Shown here: positions 25,594 to 36,827 of the stretch, piece after piece
Layout of the letters: every line of letters starts with the position of its first letter
Position numbering within the stretch: position 1 is the first letter of the stretch
DNA from: Istiophorus platypterus
Taxonomy: Eukaryota; Chordata; Actinopteri; Istiophoriformes; Istiophoridae
DNA length: 64,000 nucleotides
Assembly (NCBI GenBank): GCA_016859345.1
Contig: CM029120.1
Coordinates: forward strand, 3,163,001-3,227,000
Direction of reading: 5' to 3'
Program-made: the position numbers and the translations under genes
Notes under the pieces: model-generated
Told to the model about the DNA's origin: nothing
The model's database searches: none
What the model saw: only the letters and a program-made list of their open reading frames with translations

Positions 25594-28500
25594 TGTGTGT
25601 GTGTTGGGGGGCTGAGTCTGAATAAACTACAGTGTGTGTTGATTGTGGTGAAGGAACATGTCACTCGGTGGCTCACACATCACTTGATTCGTGTTCGTTG
25701 TTTGTTTGGGTCTTTGGGTGTTTTCATGGGATTTTTTGGAAACAGGAAAAAAATGTAAATAATCTCACCTTGAGGACCTCGTGCACAGGGCTTAATAAAT
25801 ATGTATGAGCAGATACTCTCATGTCATTCAGAACACACAGACAGTTTTCCCGCACGTCCTCCAGGAACAGGTGGCCCTTCTTATCCAGGACTACCCTGCA
25901 GATTAACCACAGAAAAGCCACATTGGTTCATGGTGAAATACGCTGCTGTTACATTAATCAGAGGTTGATCCTAAGACAACCATGTTGTCTGAACGCGACA
26001 AAGCCTACCTGAACTGCTCGACACAGCCGAGGTTGGCCTTGATGATCGCTCTGCTGTTTGGCTTGTTTTGCTTCATGACCTCGTCCTGGAAGATCTTGAA
26101 GCTGCAGGAGTTTGTGTTTAAATGAAACGGTTGATTTACAGCTCCACGGTTTTTATAATGTAAAATTGAAGAAAAAGTAAAGCATTTTATTGACGCTATC
26201 TAGAAGAAAACCATCAGTGTTGTTACCTCTCTATTGGACCATTCATATTGCACGTTATTTTCTGGGCCTTGTGCAGGTCTCCCACCACTGTCTGAGCTGA
26301 AGTCACCATGCCATTGATAAGCTGAAGACAGATGGAGGACACAAGTCAATGGCAGCATTTAAAACATACCTTAAGGTACTGAGAGAAAGATTTTATCATT
26401 TTTTACTTTAAACAAGCACAAGCTTAAATAATTTTCCCAAACACCAAAATGGGCACAAGGAACCGAACTCCTAACCTTGGCAGCGCTAGCGCTTCAAACC
26501 TCATAATGAATATTTTCAAAATGTTGCGGTGCATTATTAAAAAAAAATATTGATTATAATCTTTAACATCACACTGTAGTATCAATATCATATTGATTAT
26601 AGTCTCTTTAACATCAAACTGTCTTATCAATAGCATACCTGGATGATGTCATAGGCCACAGGACTGACGTAGCAGCCGTCCTCTCTCTTCGGCTCCTCTC
26701 CGTTGATCCACTTTTGCTTTGCCTCTTCCAGGACACGGCTGATGTAGGTCCTCAGCTCATTCTGAGAAACAAAAACACTTTTTGTTTATAACTTTTAGTC
26801 TTTCATGCAGACTTCATATTTTTTGCTACAGACAATGAGTGTCCACAACACAGTTAATGCTGATTTAACGCATGGTTGTTGAGGTATGCAAATCATGACG
26901 AGTGTTGGGGGACTGATTGGACCAACCAAACTAAAACCTAAAAACGCAACAGATAATGAAATCTAACTGAAACACCCCAAACTAAAACAAGCTCTGGTTA
27001 CCTGTTGTTGGCTCAGGTACTGTTCCTCCAGAGGTTCCAGTAACTCTTTAGGCAGCAGCTTCCCCAGAGCGTCACTGTCAATCTCAATGGCCAGCTCGGG
27101 CTTCCTTAGGAGTCTGACTCAGACCAACATGAATAAGAACTTTAATTGTTATCCACCACATATCGGCTCTGAAAAATTACGATTTCAGGTACATTTTCTC
27201 AAACATTCCCATAACAGAAACTGATGATCATTATATCAGATACATCTGTGATTTCTGGAACATTCCAGGACTTTTTCATTTTAATTGCTTTTCCCTCCGC
27301 TGCTTCCCTCATATTCCTCTGCATTTCAAAATTTAAAAAAACAAAACAAAAAAAAAAAAAAACAGGCAAAGGCAGCAACTTGTTGTTTTACTAAAAGTCA
27401 ACTGTGCATAAACAACTAAAAGAAAGCTCAATGTATCTATTTGCTGCTACAGTACTGCAGAGCTGCAGATTCGTATCCTTTCCAAACAGTTGCACAACTG
27501 GGACACTTTTTCCATGAATCGCCTGAGCAGTTAAGGCTGCAAACTGGTGCTTCCTCATTCTTTTCACTGATTTAATAAACTTTAATAATGACAAACAGAT
27601 TTGGATTGTTTTCAGTTGTGCCAGTATTTTATATCTAGATTGAGAACAATAAGGTCAAATTACACTGTGGGGGATTCACTCCTTTTTGCCTATTTTATTT
27701 TAGTTTCTACATAAAATCATTGTTTCTTCACCAGGCAGTCACAACACAAGATGGAAACTTTAATTTAGTCCTTTTACAGTTGCTTTCTTAGGCAGTGAAT
27801 TTTTGGTTGTAACCGCTTCAAACAAAGAAAAATCCACTTGCAATAATGTCTAATGACAGATTCCATAATGTATGTCCACCAACTGTGATTAGTTTGACCA
27901 AAAAGGGTTTTTTTCTTAATTTCAATAACAAAGTCCTGAACAGATGTAGAGGAGGAGCTAATGTGAAATTTGTCTTAAAGGGAGTCCAAGAAAAGGGTTT
28001 TTCCTCTGGAATGCACAAATAAGCTCAGGAATTGGAGATTGTTTCTTGAACATGCAGAAGTTTTGGCTTGATTGTGACAATGGAGAAAGTGTTAGAGAGG
28101 TGAGCACCAAAATCACAAGAATTTGTTCTCTGGAGACCATGAAAAAGGTAAAGGTAGCAATACCTAAACGCAGAAATATTCTGTTGGAAGTACAAGTTGA
28201 ATACATTTTGAATGCAGAACTTTCACCTTCCAATAACAGGTGAAAGCTAAGGTGCTGATTGCTTCAGATAAAGACTGAATTTGTGACTTACCCTGGATAA
28301 TAGTCGTTCACCCAGGACAGGAGGAAAACACAGTCCTTGTCATCCAGACCAAAGTCTGCGATCTTTCTGAGTCTGTTGCTGAGGATTTGGTGGTACATTC
28401 TGGCGTAAAAATTACAGATGTCCATCTCCGGTGGGTAGCAAGTCTTCACAATTTCCACCACCGACAGCAGATCCTCCTTCAGCTGCCTGCCCATGCTGCA

Positions 28501-29951
28501 GACATGTGCCTTGACGGACGACTGCTTTACCTGGTTGGCAGGGGGCACCGAGGGGTTGTCCAGACGATCCTTTACCAGCCTGCGGAGAGTTGCGTCGTGG
28601 CGCTCCCTCCAGCCACAGGGCCTCCAGCCTGGGGGAGTCTGATCCCTCTGCTTCCACAGTTGGTCCTGCTCATCCTCCTGGTAGATGGCCTTCACAGCAG
28701 AGGTCAGAGCCTCAGTGCTGACCTTTCCTTGGACGAGGGTCAGGCTCTGCTGTAGAGTCTGAAAGATGTGGTCTTCCAAGACTCTGCGGTCTTCAGTAAG
28801 TTTTTTAACTTCTTCTGCCTCTGATATCTTCTGAAATAAAAGCTCCTCTCTCTCTATCAACAGCTGGCTGGCCTCAAAGAAATGTTGTTCTTCCAGATGT
28901 TGCTCAAATGTGAGGATCACTGAGGGAAAAAAACAGAGAGGAGGATTAAACTGGGGCAGATGTTTTTAGAATGAACTGTAGCATCTAAACTTCCTGGAAG
29001 AAATGCAGATTATATTTAGGGCTGAAGCTAATGATTATCTTTACTATTGATTAATCTGACAAGTACTTTATTGATCAATCATTAGGTCTACATCATTGCT
29101 ATCATGCATTTATTGTGTTACCCATGGTCCAAAACTCACGATAATGTAAGACCAGGAAAAGCCTGAACCATCAAATTTTTGGCTTTTCTCTGGTGAACTG
29201 TAGAGTTATCGTTATAGTGTTATTATAAAATGTGTGCATTAGCTTTGCTTTGTGCACTAAAAGTTATGTCAAGACTGTAAGCGATTGTGATGGAAAAGAG
29301 CAGCCAACACTCAACAGCCATTTTTGATGTTTTCCTCTACCATGATATGTCTGGTCCTAAAATACTTTTATTTCTTGTGTTTGTGTTTGTTGTTGCTTAA
29401 CAGAATAGTTTCTTTGTGTTTTAATAATTTCAATTTATTCCTATAAATGTATAATATTTGTCAGGTTGTTCATAAAGACACTTTAATAAACTTAACTATA
29501 TAGGTTGTTGGTTGTAGTGATATTGAAGCTATCTCTGTATGGTATCACTGCAATATTCCTGCAATAATTCCTCCTGAAATCTTTTTTTTTTTTTTTACAT
29601 CATATAAGTTATGAAAAAAACATTACCAAATAGAGTCTATGTATCTCTGCTCCCAAAGCATTCATCTTGTGGCTGTTTTCTCCTTTGAAGTGAAGACTGA
29701 TTAGCCTAACAGTAACTACTCTGTGTTTTTTGACGTCTGTTACCGTTTTCAGGCTGCTCATCTTTTGGTGAGCGGTTTCCATCGGTCGTGGAGACGACAT
29801 TGACCGTCTCCACGACCGTCTCCTGAGCCCTGGGGGCTCGGAATAACTTCGGAAGCTTCCCCCTGAACCAGCCTCCCGGTGTTTTCGCCCCCTGGAGGAG
29901 GAAGTTGGGCCTGATACCATCTGGCTCCGTAGAGCCCGACCGGGTCCGCAT
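22071..29951 (-). CDS. Gene B: TNFAIP2/EXOC3L-like Sec6-family protein, 643 aa
   Basis: Minus-strand exons: 29951-29744, 28919-28292, 27113-27002, 26761-26639, 26321-26227, 26101-26009, 25895-25769, 25146-25027, 24328-24173, 23384-23263 and 22218-22071 (stop 22073-22071). The sum is 1,932 nt, exactly in frame, with GT-AG borders. The N-terminus (MRTRSGSTEP, then WFRGKLPKLFRAPRAQ) is basic, as expected for membrane binding in TNFAIP2-type proteins. Residues about 70-170 look like coiled coil (EEQHFFEASQLLIEREELLF). The Sec6-type helical region follows, with CNFYARMYHQILSNRLRKIA, LLRKPELAIEID and TVEYVKRLLKG. Intron phases match gene A and gene C. The acceptor of the 25146 exon could instead be six bases later (start 25140), also in frame. 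A minus-strand AATAAA lies at 21483-21478. Exact orthology is unresolved. Confidence 0.9.
22330..22650. repeat. Teleost interspersed repeat in the last intron of gene B
   Basis: It contains gattagcttagcttggcata, aagactggaaacaggggga and ccttccagcacctctaaat, a recognisable, somewhat diverged copy of a very common short teleost element (consensus-like ttagcttagcataaagactgg). It is noncoding. Confidence 0.7.
25518..25605. repeat. (GT)n microsatellite in a gene B intron
   Basis: About 88 bp of GT repeats with rare C and T interruptions, between the 25769 and 25146 exon borders. Confidence 0.95.
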
Positions 29952-30004
29952 TCTTACCCGGGAAGAGAAATGGGAAAAACAGATGAAGAAAGGCGCTGAC
30001 GAGT
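29952..30004 (-). other. Probable 5' UTR part of gene B exon with start codon
   Basis: On the minus strand, TATTTTGTCTCCACAG ends at 30005 and is a good acceptor; the gene B ATG follows at 29951. A GTAAGA donor-like site (29957-29952) sits directly before the ATG. Splicing there would skip the start, so two transcript forms are possible. Confidence 0.45.
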
Positions 30005-30860
30005 CTGTGGAGACAAAATACCACCAAATGTTTGTCAAGAAAAAAACAAAGAGCAAATGAAAGTCTTAGCACTGGCTAACTGCATTAGCTAGGTAAAATA
30101 TTCTAATTTAGTCGTTGATACTTTCCTACTTTTAATGTTTTAATCAGCTATTTTTTGATGCATTTTAAACTTTTTAAACTACTATACAACTATTTTCTTT
30201 TATTTTGAATAAGAATTAAGTTCAAAATTTGACGCAAGTTATCTAAACAATTCACCATTTCTAAGTGTTTCTAATATAACTTCTTGTTAATTTCAAAATA
30301 AAACCACAGCAAACACATTTTAGTTTCGTTAGTGCAAATTGTGTCAAAATTATGTTAAATATAAAGGTACAGGAATTGAATTAAATCACAACGCTGTTAC
30401 TCAAGAGAGAAACCAAACGGTCTGGTTTCTAACAATATCATCATCCTCATCACAGTAAGATTAAAAAGTATAAAAGATAATGTTAGTATACCATGAATAA
30501 AACAAGGTAAAAGCACATTAACACAGCAGAGGAGAAAAGAGGACATAAAACAGGCACGAAAAGGTAAAGGCAAATAACAGATGATCATAAAACTCCCTTT
30601 TCATCCTGACTGAATAATACTTATAAATAATATGTATTTAGATAAGACAAATAGCTTTTTAAACATAATGAACTAAAAAAAAAAAAGAGAGTTAAAACTA
30701 AAACTCTAACCCCGACCAAACATCTCGGGTTTTCCAGTGATTGCAGTGACTCAGAAACTTTCCTGAGTCTAAAAACCCAATCAGCCAGCCAAGTCATGGA
30801 GTAAATACATATGTTTTTGTAGTTTTTTTTGGTCTATCCTCCCCAGGAGCTGTTACTTAC

Positions 30861-30881
30861 CCTGGTCTCAAGGTCGCTGCT
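30861..30881 (-). other. Candidate noncoding or alternative 5' exon of gene B
   Basis: On the minus strand, ACTTTCAG (acceptor ending 30882) and CCAGG|GTAAGT (donor at 30860) bound a 21-nt segment. The donor is close to consensus. Without the acceptor the exon would extend right into an open frame of at least 40 codons (about 30980-30861). Joined to the 30004 acceptor neither form continues in the gene B frame, so a 5' UTR role is more likely. Confidence 0.35.
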
Positions 30882-30978
30882 CTGAAAGTAACAGCCCTGG
30901 GTTTGAGGCTCTTCTTTTAGAGCAGCCACAGGCTCCTCCTCATAAATGGTTTCCCAGAGTGATGGAAAGTCCACATCC

Positions 30979-31009
30979 ACACCCCCCCACCCACTCACAC
31001 ACACTCACC

Positions 31010-31040
<31 letters not shown>

Positions 31041-31147
31041 ACACAGACACACACACACACACGTACACACACACACACACACACTCACACACACACGGAC
31101 ACACTCAGTCACACACACACAGACACACACACAGACGCACACACACA
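30979..31147. repeat. (CA)n microsatellite upstream of gene B
   Basis: About 170 bp of CA repeat with interruptions such as CT, CG and TA. Confidence 0.95.
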
Positions 31148-31539
31148 AGCTGGGCTTTATTTAGACAGATGCACTTAGGCAATGCTTTTGCAACTTGGTG
31201 AAGGAAATATTTCGAAGCGGGGATTGTTATCATATTTGCACAGACATTCATGGAGCCTGGGGGAGAGAGATTCTACCGACTTGAGCGAATCCTGCCCCGT
31301 AAAACTAGTGACCAAGTCCCCGCCAGAGGCTCCGCGTTGCTCCGTCCTTCCGAGGCCACAATAGCGTCGTTGTCGGCAGTTTTCTTTTCATATGTTTAAG
31401 GCTTCAGATAACAGATATTTTGATTTCCGGTCACTCAAAAGTGGTCAATGAATCATTTGGTCTGTAAAACATCAGAAATACCCATTCGAGACGTCTTCTC
31501 TGTGTTTGGAGTCTTTTTGTTTGGAGACGGTTAAAAAAT

Positions 31540-31860
31540 AACGCAAATCGCCGTGTGTTTCAGTTTATCGTTGCCACGTGTCCAACCGCTGGAGCCGAGG
31601 CGGAGAAGCAGCGCGACACCCCCGCAAAACACAACCTCACCAGATCCACTGGACCCCCCCGGGTTTCCAGTGACCACGGCCGCAGTCACCCCCGACCCTC
31701 GCCGGGTCCCAGAGCCTGGCACCGACACATAGACAGTTCTGGTGTTTGGCTCCGGGACCTGGATGCGTAAAGGGGACCTTCGCTCCGCCCTCGGTCCAAC
31801 ACCCGAGCGTGAAGACGATGGGCGACAAACCACGTTCATCAGCAAAATACACAAGTGAGA
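31540..31860 (-). promoter_or_regulatory. CpG-rich block, possible gene B promoter or first exon
   Basis: A GC-rich, CpG-rich island of about 300 bp in otherwise AT-rich DNA, 1.6-1.9 kb upstream of the gene B start codon. On the minus strand a donor-like GATCTG|GTGAGG occurs (exon end 31641). No long convincing reading frame crosses it. The function is inferred from base composition and position only. Confidence 0.4.
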
Positions 31861-31869
31861 GGACTAGAA

Positions 31870-33600
31870 GCAAAAGTAAAGTCGGATGCTGAACATATAT
31901 AAATGTGTGTGTGTGTGTCTGTGTGTAAAAACGTACATATAGCACCTTTAATGTACAATAAGGTTAAGGTTAAATATGTCAAATGAATAAATCTTAAACC
32001 TCTTGGACTATGTGTATCTCATTTTTATATATGCGAATATGTTTGTGTATTACATCTCACAGGATGTTTCCAGCAGATTTCATACATGTGACAGTTTATT
32101 TTCTTTTTCTTTATACGGTTCAGCATGTAATGCAGTTTATCATAGGTTTATAAAACATGAGATATCAAAGTAAAAGGAACATCTGACTGACTTGAACTGA
32201 AGTTAAATTTGTTTCATGGGTTGGTTCAAAGACTTTTCATACAGATTCACACAAAGTTATAATGACGCTTTTTTTTTTCTACACATACAACATATGCTAA
32301 TACACAATATCCAAACTATATATGTTTCAGTTTATACAGCTATAATCCACTTTTTTATGAATTGAAATGAAATCATCCATGTTTACCATCCCCTTCCTGA
32401 TCAGTACTGACATCTTGTATCCCCACAGCCCATCGATAACCTTATTCACCTGTTGCCATGCTGCAAACAGTTTTTCTTACCCTTTGCTCTGCAGAATCTG
32501 CAGGGGAAACAGCCGCGAAGCGTCGAGCACATTGCTCCAGAAGGCACCAAGACTCGACAAAGTTCACCAGACTCTGAGGTTGGTTTGTCAAACACTGAAC
32601 TGAGAAGAAGATGCAAACTCTTTGATATCAGGATGTTGGCGAAGTCACAGCGTGAGAAACATCCGTGCTTTTCTTTCATGCACCTGAATATTTCCTCTTA
32701 TCACGTGATAATGGTTCGAAAACAACATATGTACAGTTTAAAAAGTGTTTCTCAGAAGTGGGTCAGGTGTTTCATTTTTATTATTTTATTAAAGCGTGAC
32801 AGAAGTTTCCATCAAACCCTGCTGAGGTGGTGGCGTGGAGCACTTCTCATACTTGCAGCTGACCAGTTTTTAAATCTATCATTACTGACAAAAACAGGTG
32901 TGACAAATTTTGATGCTCCTAAACACAAAATGACGAAAATACATCTGATCCAGTCGGGGATCTCCAGGTCATGAAAAGTCTTGAAAGGCATTGGATTCAG
33001 TTCCTTTAACAAGCGACCTTAGAGGGTATTACACTGTCTTAAATAGTACTTAGAAAGGCCTGTGATTGTGAGGTACCTTAAGCACTGAACTGGGATCAGG
33101 CTGTGGTTAGTCTAGCTTTACACAAACCCTGGAAAAAGTTGGAAACAGATCCAACTCTGACCAGATTTCAAAAGCAGATCTGCTGAGGAATTGAAATCTC
33201 ACTAATTACAGTCTGTTTTTTTGTTTTTCTTTACAACTGGTAACATTTCTCTATGCACAGCTCACTTCAGGTCCAACGTGGGGGCAATGGGACTGTGTTT
33301 GCTTACTTTTCAGGTGTTGACTAATGTGGATATCTTTGTGTTGATTTTTGTGTTCACATCATGGATGTTACATTTTCACACTGAATATTTATCCATTTCG
33401 GGTTTCATGTCTGTTTATTCACAGAAGGAGGAACTGGGTTTTTTGGTGTAACATTTTCTCTCAGTGATATTTTTTTTCTTACAGCATTCCTTTCCACAAT
33501 GTCACAAGAACTGGGTTCATTTGATATGCAACTTTTGTGAACCAAATCAAAAAGAAAGAATCAGCTCAAACATACATGACTGCCAAAAGTGAAACATAAC
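31870..33600. other. Region between gene B upstream sequence and the U3-like array
   Basis: AT-rich with no supported gene. One plus-strand segment (32495-32578) has an acceptor and a weak donor but no partner exons. A T run is at 32271-32278. Confidence 0.4.
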
Positions 33601-33605
33601 TGTTT

Positions 33606-33641
33606 TCACCAGGAGTAAAGGGGCTGGTCTGTAGATATAAG
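33606..33641 (+). promoter_or_regulatory. snRNA-type PSE plus TATA-like element of U3-like copy 1
   Basis: TCACCAGGAGTAAAGGGG begins 62 bp before the RNA start and fits the vertebrate proximal sequence element (TCACC followed by a purine-rich half ending AAAGNG). GATATAAG at 33634-33641 is about -34 to -27. The same elements precede the other copies, with TCACC at 34398, 35185, 35974, 36766, 37633, 39959 and, on the minus strand, 41972. The PSE is known to recruit SNAPc at small nuclear RNA genes. Confidence 0.75.
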
Positions 33642-33667
33642 ACCCTGAGAAACATCAAGAAAAAACC

Positions 33668-33874
33668 AAGACTTTACTTTCAGGGATCATTTCTTTAGTT
33701 CTTGACTTGAGGAATGTGTTTCTAAAGAGTTTGGTCTCGCTGCCCACGATGAAGAGTTGAGACGTTTCTTTCAGAGCAGGAAGATGGTGGGAAGACGTTG
33801 TCTCTTCTCCACTGTTGAAGACTGTTCAGTGTCTCTGGTTGAGACTCTGATGGAGGAAACATGTTCTGAGTGGA
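33668..33874 (+). ncRNA. U3-like snoRNA gene, copy 1
   Basis: 207 nt. The 5' end reads AAGACTTTACTTTCAGGG then ATCATTTCTTTAG, matching the U3 GAC, A' and A boxes (the canonical RNA starts AAGACUAUACUUUCAGGG). Later come a C' box (ACGATGAAGAG, 33746-33756), a B-like box (GAGCAGGAAG, 33774-33783), a C-like box (TGAAGA, 33816-33821) and a D box (CTGA, 33866-33869) in the U3-type 3' end TCTGAGTGG. U3 guides early 18S pre-rRNA cleavages in the nucleolus with fibrillarin, NOP56, NOP58, 15.5K and RRP9. The family is well supported; activity is not shown. A 3'-box-like element follows. Confidence 0.85.
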
Positions 33875-33883
33875 CACTTTCTT

Positions 33884-33905
33884 GTTTTAAAAAATTAAAA
33901 AACAG
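33884..33905 (+). terminator. 3' box-like element after U3-like copy 1
   Basis: GTTTTAAAAAATTAAAAAAC then AGG begins 10 nt past the RNA end and resembles the Pol II snRNA 3' box (GTTT, A-rich, purine, AGA). It also holds the first TTTT (33885-33888) after the RNA start, since the gene body has none. Similar elements follow copies 2-4 (about 34676, 35463 and 36252). Confidence 0.5.
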
Positions 33906-34459
33906 GTTTTTAGTTACTCTTTAAGTTTGAGATGTTTCAATATTTTACTTCTGGTTCTTTTAAATGATTTTGTCTTTCACTCAGATGTGTTTCTTTTCTA
34001 GTCTCATTTCTCTTGCAGTGACATATTCTAAAACTATTTTTGTCTCTCTCATCACAGCTGCATCTTTCCATCAAGTTCTAAAAATGCATTAAACCCCAGC
34101 CTCTTTGGGACTTGAAAATAAAAGGTGAAGGAGCATTTTCCGGTAATTCCCTAATTAAATTCAAGTGTTCAATTACAATGTTTTCGGTCAAAGAAAAGGC
34201 AGAAGTTTGGTGGCGAATGTTACCATCATCTCCACATCTTTATGAAAACCCTAATACATTTCCTGCATCCAGAAAAAGTGAAAAAAAAAACCCTAGGTTT
34301 TTATGAATATTTTGACCTTTTTACTCCAACAACCCAGGTAACGAAGCTTGAGACAAAGCTGTGATTGGAGGAGGTTTGTCCACCTGAAATCAGGTTTTCA
34401 CCAGGAGTAAAGGGGCTGGTCTGTAGATATAAGACCCTGAGAAACATCAAGAAAAAACC

Positions 34460-34666
34460 AAGACTTTACTTTCAGGGATCATTTCTTTAGTTCTTGACTT
34501 GAGGAATGTGTTTCTAAAGAGTTTGGTCTCGCTGCCCACGATGAAGAGTTGAGATGTTTCTTTCAGAGCAGGTAGATGGTGGGAAGACGTTGTCTCTTCT
34601 CCACTGTTGAAGACTGTTCAGTGTCTCTGGTTGAGACTCTGATGGAGGACACATGTTCTGAGTGGA
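34460..34666 (+). ncRNA. U3-like snoRNA gene, copy 2
   Basis: 207 nt, nearly identical to copy 1, with the same 5' end, C', C-like and D boxes. The PSE at 34398 is 62 bp upstream and the GATATAAG element is present. The 3' part has GGAGGACACATG where copy 1 has GGAGGAAACATG. Confidence 0.85.
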
Positions 34667-35246
34667 CACTTTCTTGTTTTAAAAATAAAAAACAGGTTTT
34701 TAGTTACTCTTTAAGTTTGAGATGTTTCAATATTTTACTTCTGGTTCTTTTAAATGATTTTTTCTTTCACTCAGATGTTTCTTTTCTGGTCTCATTTCTC
34801 TTTCAGTGACATATTCTAAAACTATTTTTGTCTCTCTCATCACAGCTGCATCTGTCCATCAAGTCCTAAAAATGCATTAAACCCCAGCCTCTTTGGGACT
34901 TGAAAATAAAAGGTGAAGGAGCATTTTCCGGTAATTCCCTAATTAAATTCAAGTGTTCAATTACAATGTTTTCGGTCAAAGAAAAGGCAGAAGTTTGGTG
35001 GCGAATGTTACCATCATCTCCACATCTTTATGAAAACCCTAATACATTTCCTGCATCCAGAAAAAGTGAAAAAAAAACCCTAGGTTTTTATGAATATTTT
35101 GACCTTTTTACTCCAACAACCCAGGTAACGAAGCTTGAGACAAAGCTGTGATTGGAGGAGGTTTGTCCACCTGAAATCAGGTTTTCACCAGGAGTAAAGG
35201 GGCTGGTCTATGGATATAAGACCCTGAGACACATCTTTAACAAACC

Positions 35247-35453
35247 AAGACTTTACTTTCAGGGATCATTTCTTTAGTTCTTGACTTGAGGAATGTGTTT
35301 CTAAAGAGTTTGGTCTCGCTGCCCACGATGAAGAGTTGAGATGTTTCTTTCAGAGCAGGAAGATGGTGGGAAGACGTTGTCTCTTCTCCACTGTTGAAGA
35401 CTGTTCAGTGTCTCTGGTTGAGACTCTGATGGAGGACACATGTTCTGAGTGGA
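35247..35453 (+). ncRNA. U3-like snoRNA gene, copy 3
   Basis: 207 nt with all U3 boxes seen in copy 1. The promoter PSE is at 35185. The segment between the TATA-like element and the RNA start carries the variant CACATCTTTAACAAACC, shared with copies 4 and 5 and different from copies 1 and 2. Confidence 0.85.
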
Positions 35454-36035
35454 CACTTTCTTGTTTTATAAAAATAAAAAACAGGTTTTTAGTTACTCTT
35501 TAAGTTTGAGATGTTTCAATATTTTACTTCTGGTTCTTTTAAATGATTTTTTCTTTCACTCAGATGTGTTTCTTTTCTGGTCTCATTTCTCTTTCAGTGA
35601 CATATTCTAAAACTATTTTTGTCTCTCTCATCACAGCTGCATCTGTCCATCAAGTCCTAAAAATGCATTAAACCCCAGCCTCTTTGGGACTTGAAAATAA
35701 AAGGTGAAGGAGCATTTTCGTAATTCCTAATTAAATTCAAGTGTTCAATTACAATGTTTTCGGTCAAAGAAAAGGCAGAAGTTTGATGGCGAATGTTACC
35801 ATCATCTCCACATCTTTATGAAAACCCTAATACATTTCCTGCATCCAGAAAAAGTGAAAAAAAAAACCCTAGGTTTTTATGAATATTTTGACCTTTTTAC
35901 TCCAACAACCCAGGTAACGAAGCTTGAGACAAAGCTGTGATTGGAGGAGGTTTGTCCACCTGAAATCAGGTTTTCACCAGGAGTAAAGGGGCTGGTCTAT
36001 GGATATAAGACCCTGAGACACATCTTTAACAAACC

Positions 36036-36242
36036 AAGACTTTACTTTCAGGGATCATTTCTTTAGTTCTTGACTTGAGGAATGTGTTTCTAAAGAGTTT
36101 GGTCTCGCTGCCCACGATGAAGAGTTGAGATGTTTCTTTCAGAGCAGGAAGATGGTGGGAAGACGTTGTCTCTTCTCCACTGTTGAAGACTGTTCAGTGT
36201 CTCTGGTTGAGACTCTGATGGAGGAAACATGTTCTGAGTGGA
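36036..36242 (+). ncRNA. U3-like snoRNA gene, copy 4
   Basis: 207 nt with all U3 boxes. The PSE is at 35974, and the TATA-like GATATAAG is preceded by CTATG. The 3' flank keeps the A-rich 3' box of copy 1 (GTTTTAAAAAATTAAAAAAC). Confidence 0.85.
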
Positions 36243-36827
36243 CACTTTCTTGTTTTAAAAAATTAAAAAACAGGTTTTTAGTTACTCTTTAAGTTTGAGA
36301 TGTTTCAATATTTTACTTCTGGTTCTTTTAAATGATTTTTTCTTTCACTCAGATGTGTTTCTTTCCTGGTCTCATTTCTCTTTCAGTGACATATTCTAAA
36401 ACTATTTTTGTCTCTCTCATCACAGCTGCATCTGTCCATCAAGTCCTAAAAATGCATTAAACCCCAGCCTCTTTGGGACTTGAAAATAAAAGGTGAAGGA
36501 GCATTTTCCGGTAATTCCCTAATTAAATTCAAGTGTTCAATTACAATGTTTTCGGTCAAAGAAAAGGCAGAAGTTTGGTGGCGAATGTTACCATCATCTC
36601 CACATCTTTATGAAAACCCTAATACATTTCCTGCATCCAGAAAAAGTGAAAAAAAAAAACCTAGGTTTTTATGAATATTTTGACCTTTTCACTCCAACAA
36701 CCCAGGTAATGAAGCTTGAGACAAAGCTGTGATTGGAGGAGGTTTGTCCACCTGAAATCAGGTTTTCACCAGGAGTAAAGGGGCTGGTCTATGGATATAA
36801 GACCCTGAGACACATCTTTAACAAACC

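Larger units (their letters stand above)
33601..36761 (+). repeat. Tandem array of four complete 787-793 bp units carrying U3-like genes
   Basis: The same junction text (GGTTTTCACCAGGAGTAAAG) recurs at 33602, 34394, 35181, 35970 and 36762, giving spacings of 792, 787, 789 and 792 bp. Units are almost identical over their whole length, including the spacer; differences are single bases and small indels (for example a missing CGG and C near 35718-35728, and runs of 8-10 A). The fifth copy keeps the gene but its 3' flank departs from the unit just past 37034. Each unit has promoter elements, a 207-nt RNA gene and about 500 bp of spacer. Confidence 0.95.

Noticed and set aside
31531..31945. Minus-strand open frames in the CpG-rich block upstream of gene B
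   Set aside because: Long frames are expected in GC-rich DNA. Several frames are open at once and none joins gene B in frame.
32495..32578. Plus-strand exon-like segment (NLQGKQPRSVEHIAPEG) with an acceptor and GAG|GTTGGT donor
   Set aside because: The donor is weak, there is no partner exon on either side and I recognise no family.
34112..36674. A 60-80 codon open frame (starting at the start-like codon before KIKGEGAFSGN) repeated in several units of the array
   Set aside because: It lies in the spacer of the 790-bp unit and repeats only because the unit repeats. The third unit breaks it with small deletions near 35718-35728. There is no family resemblance or splice context.
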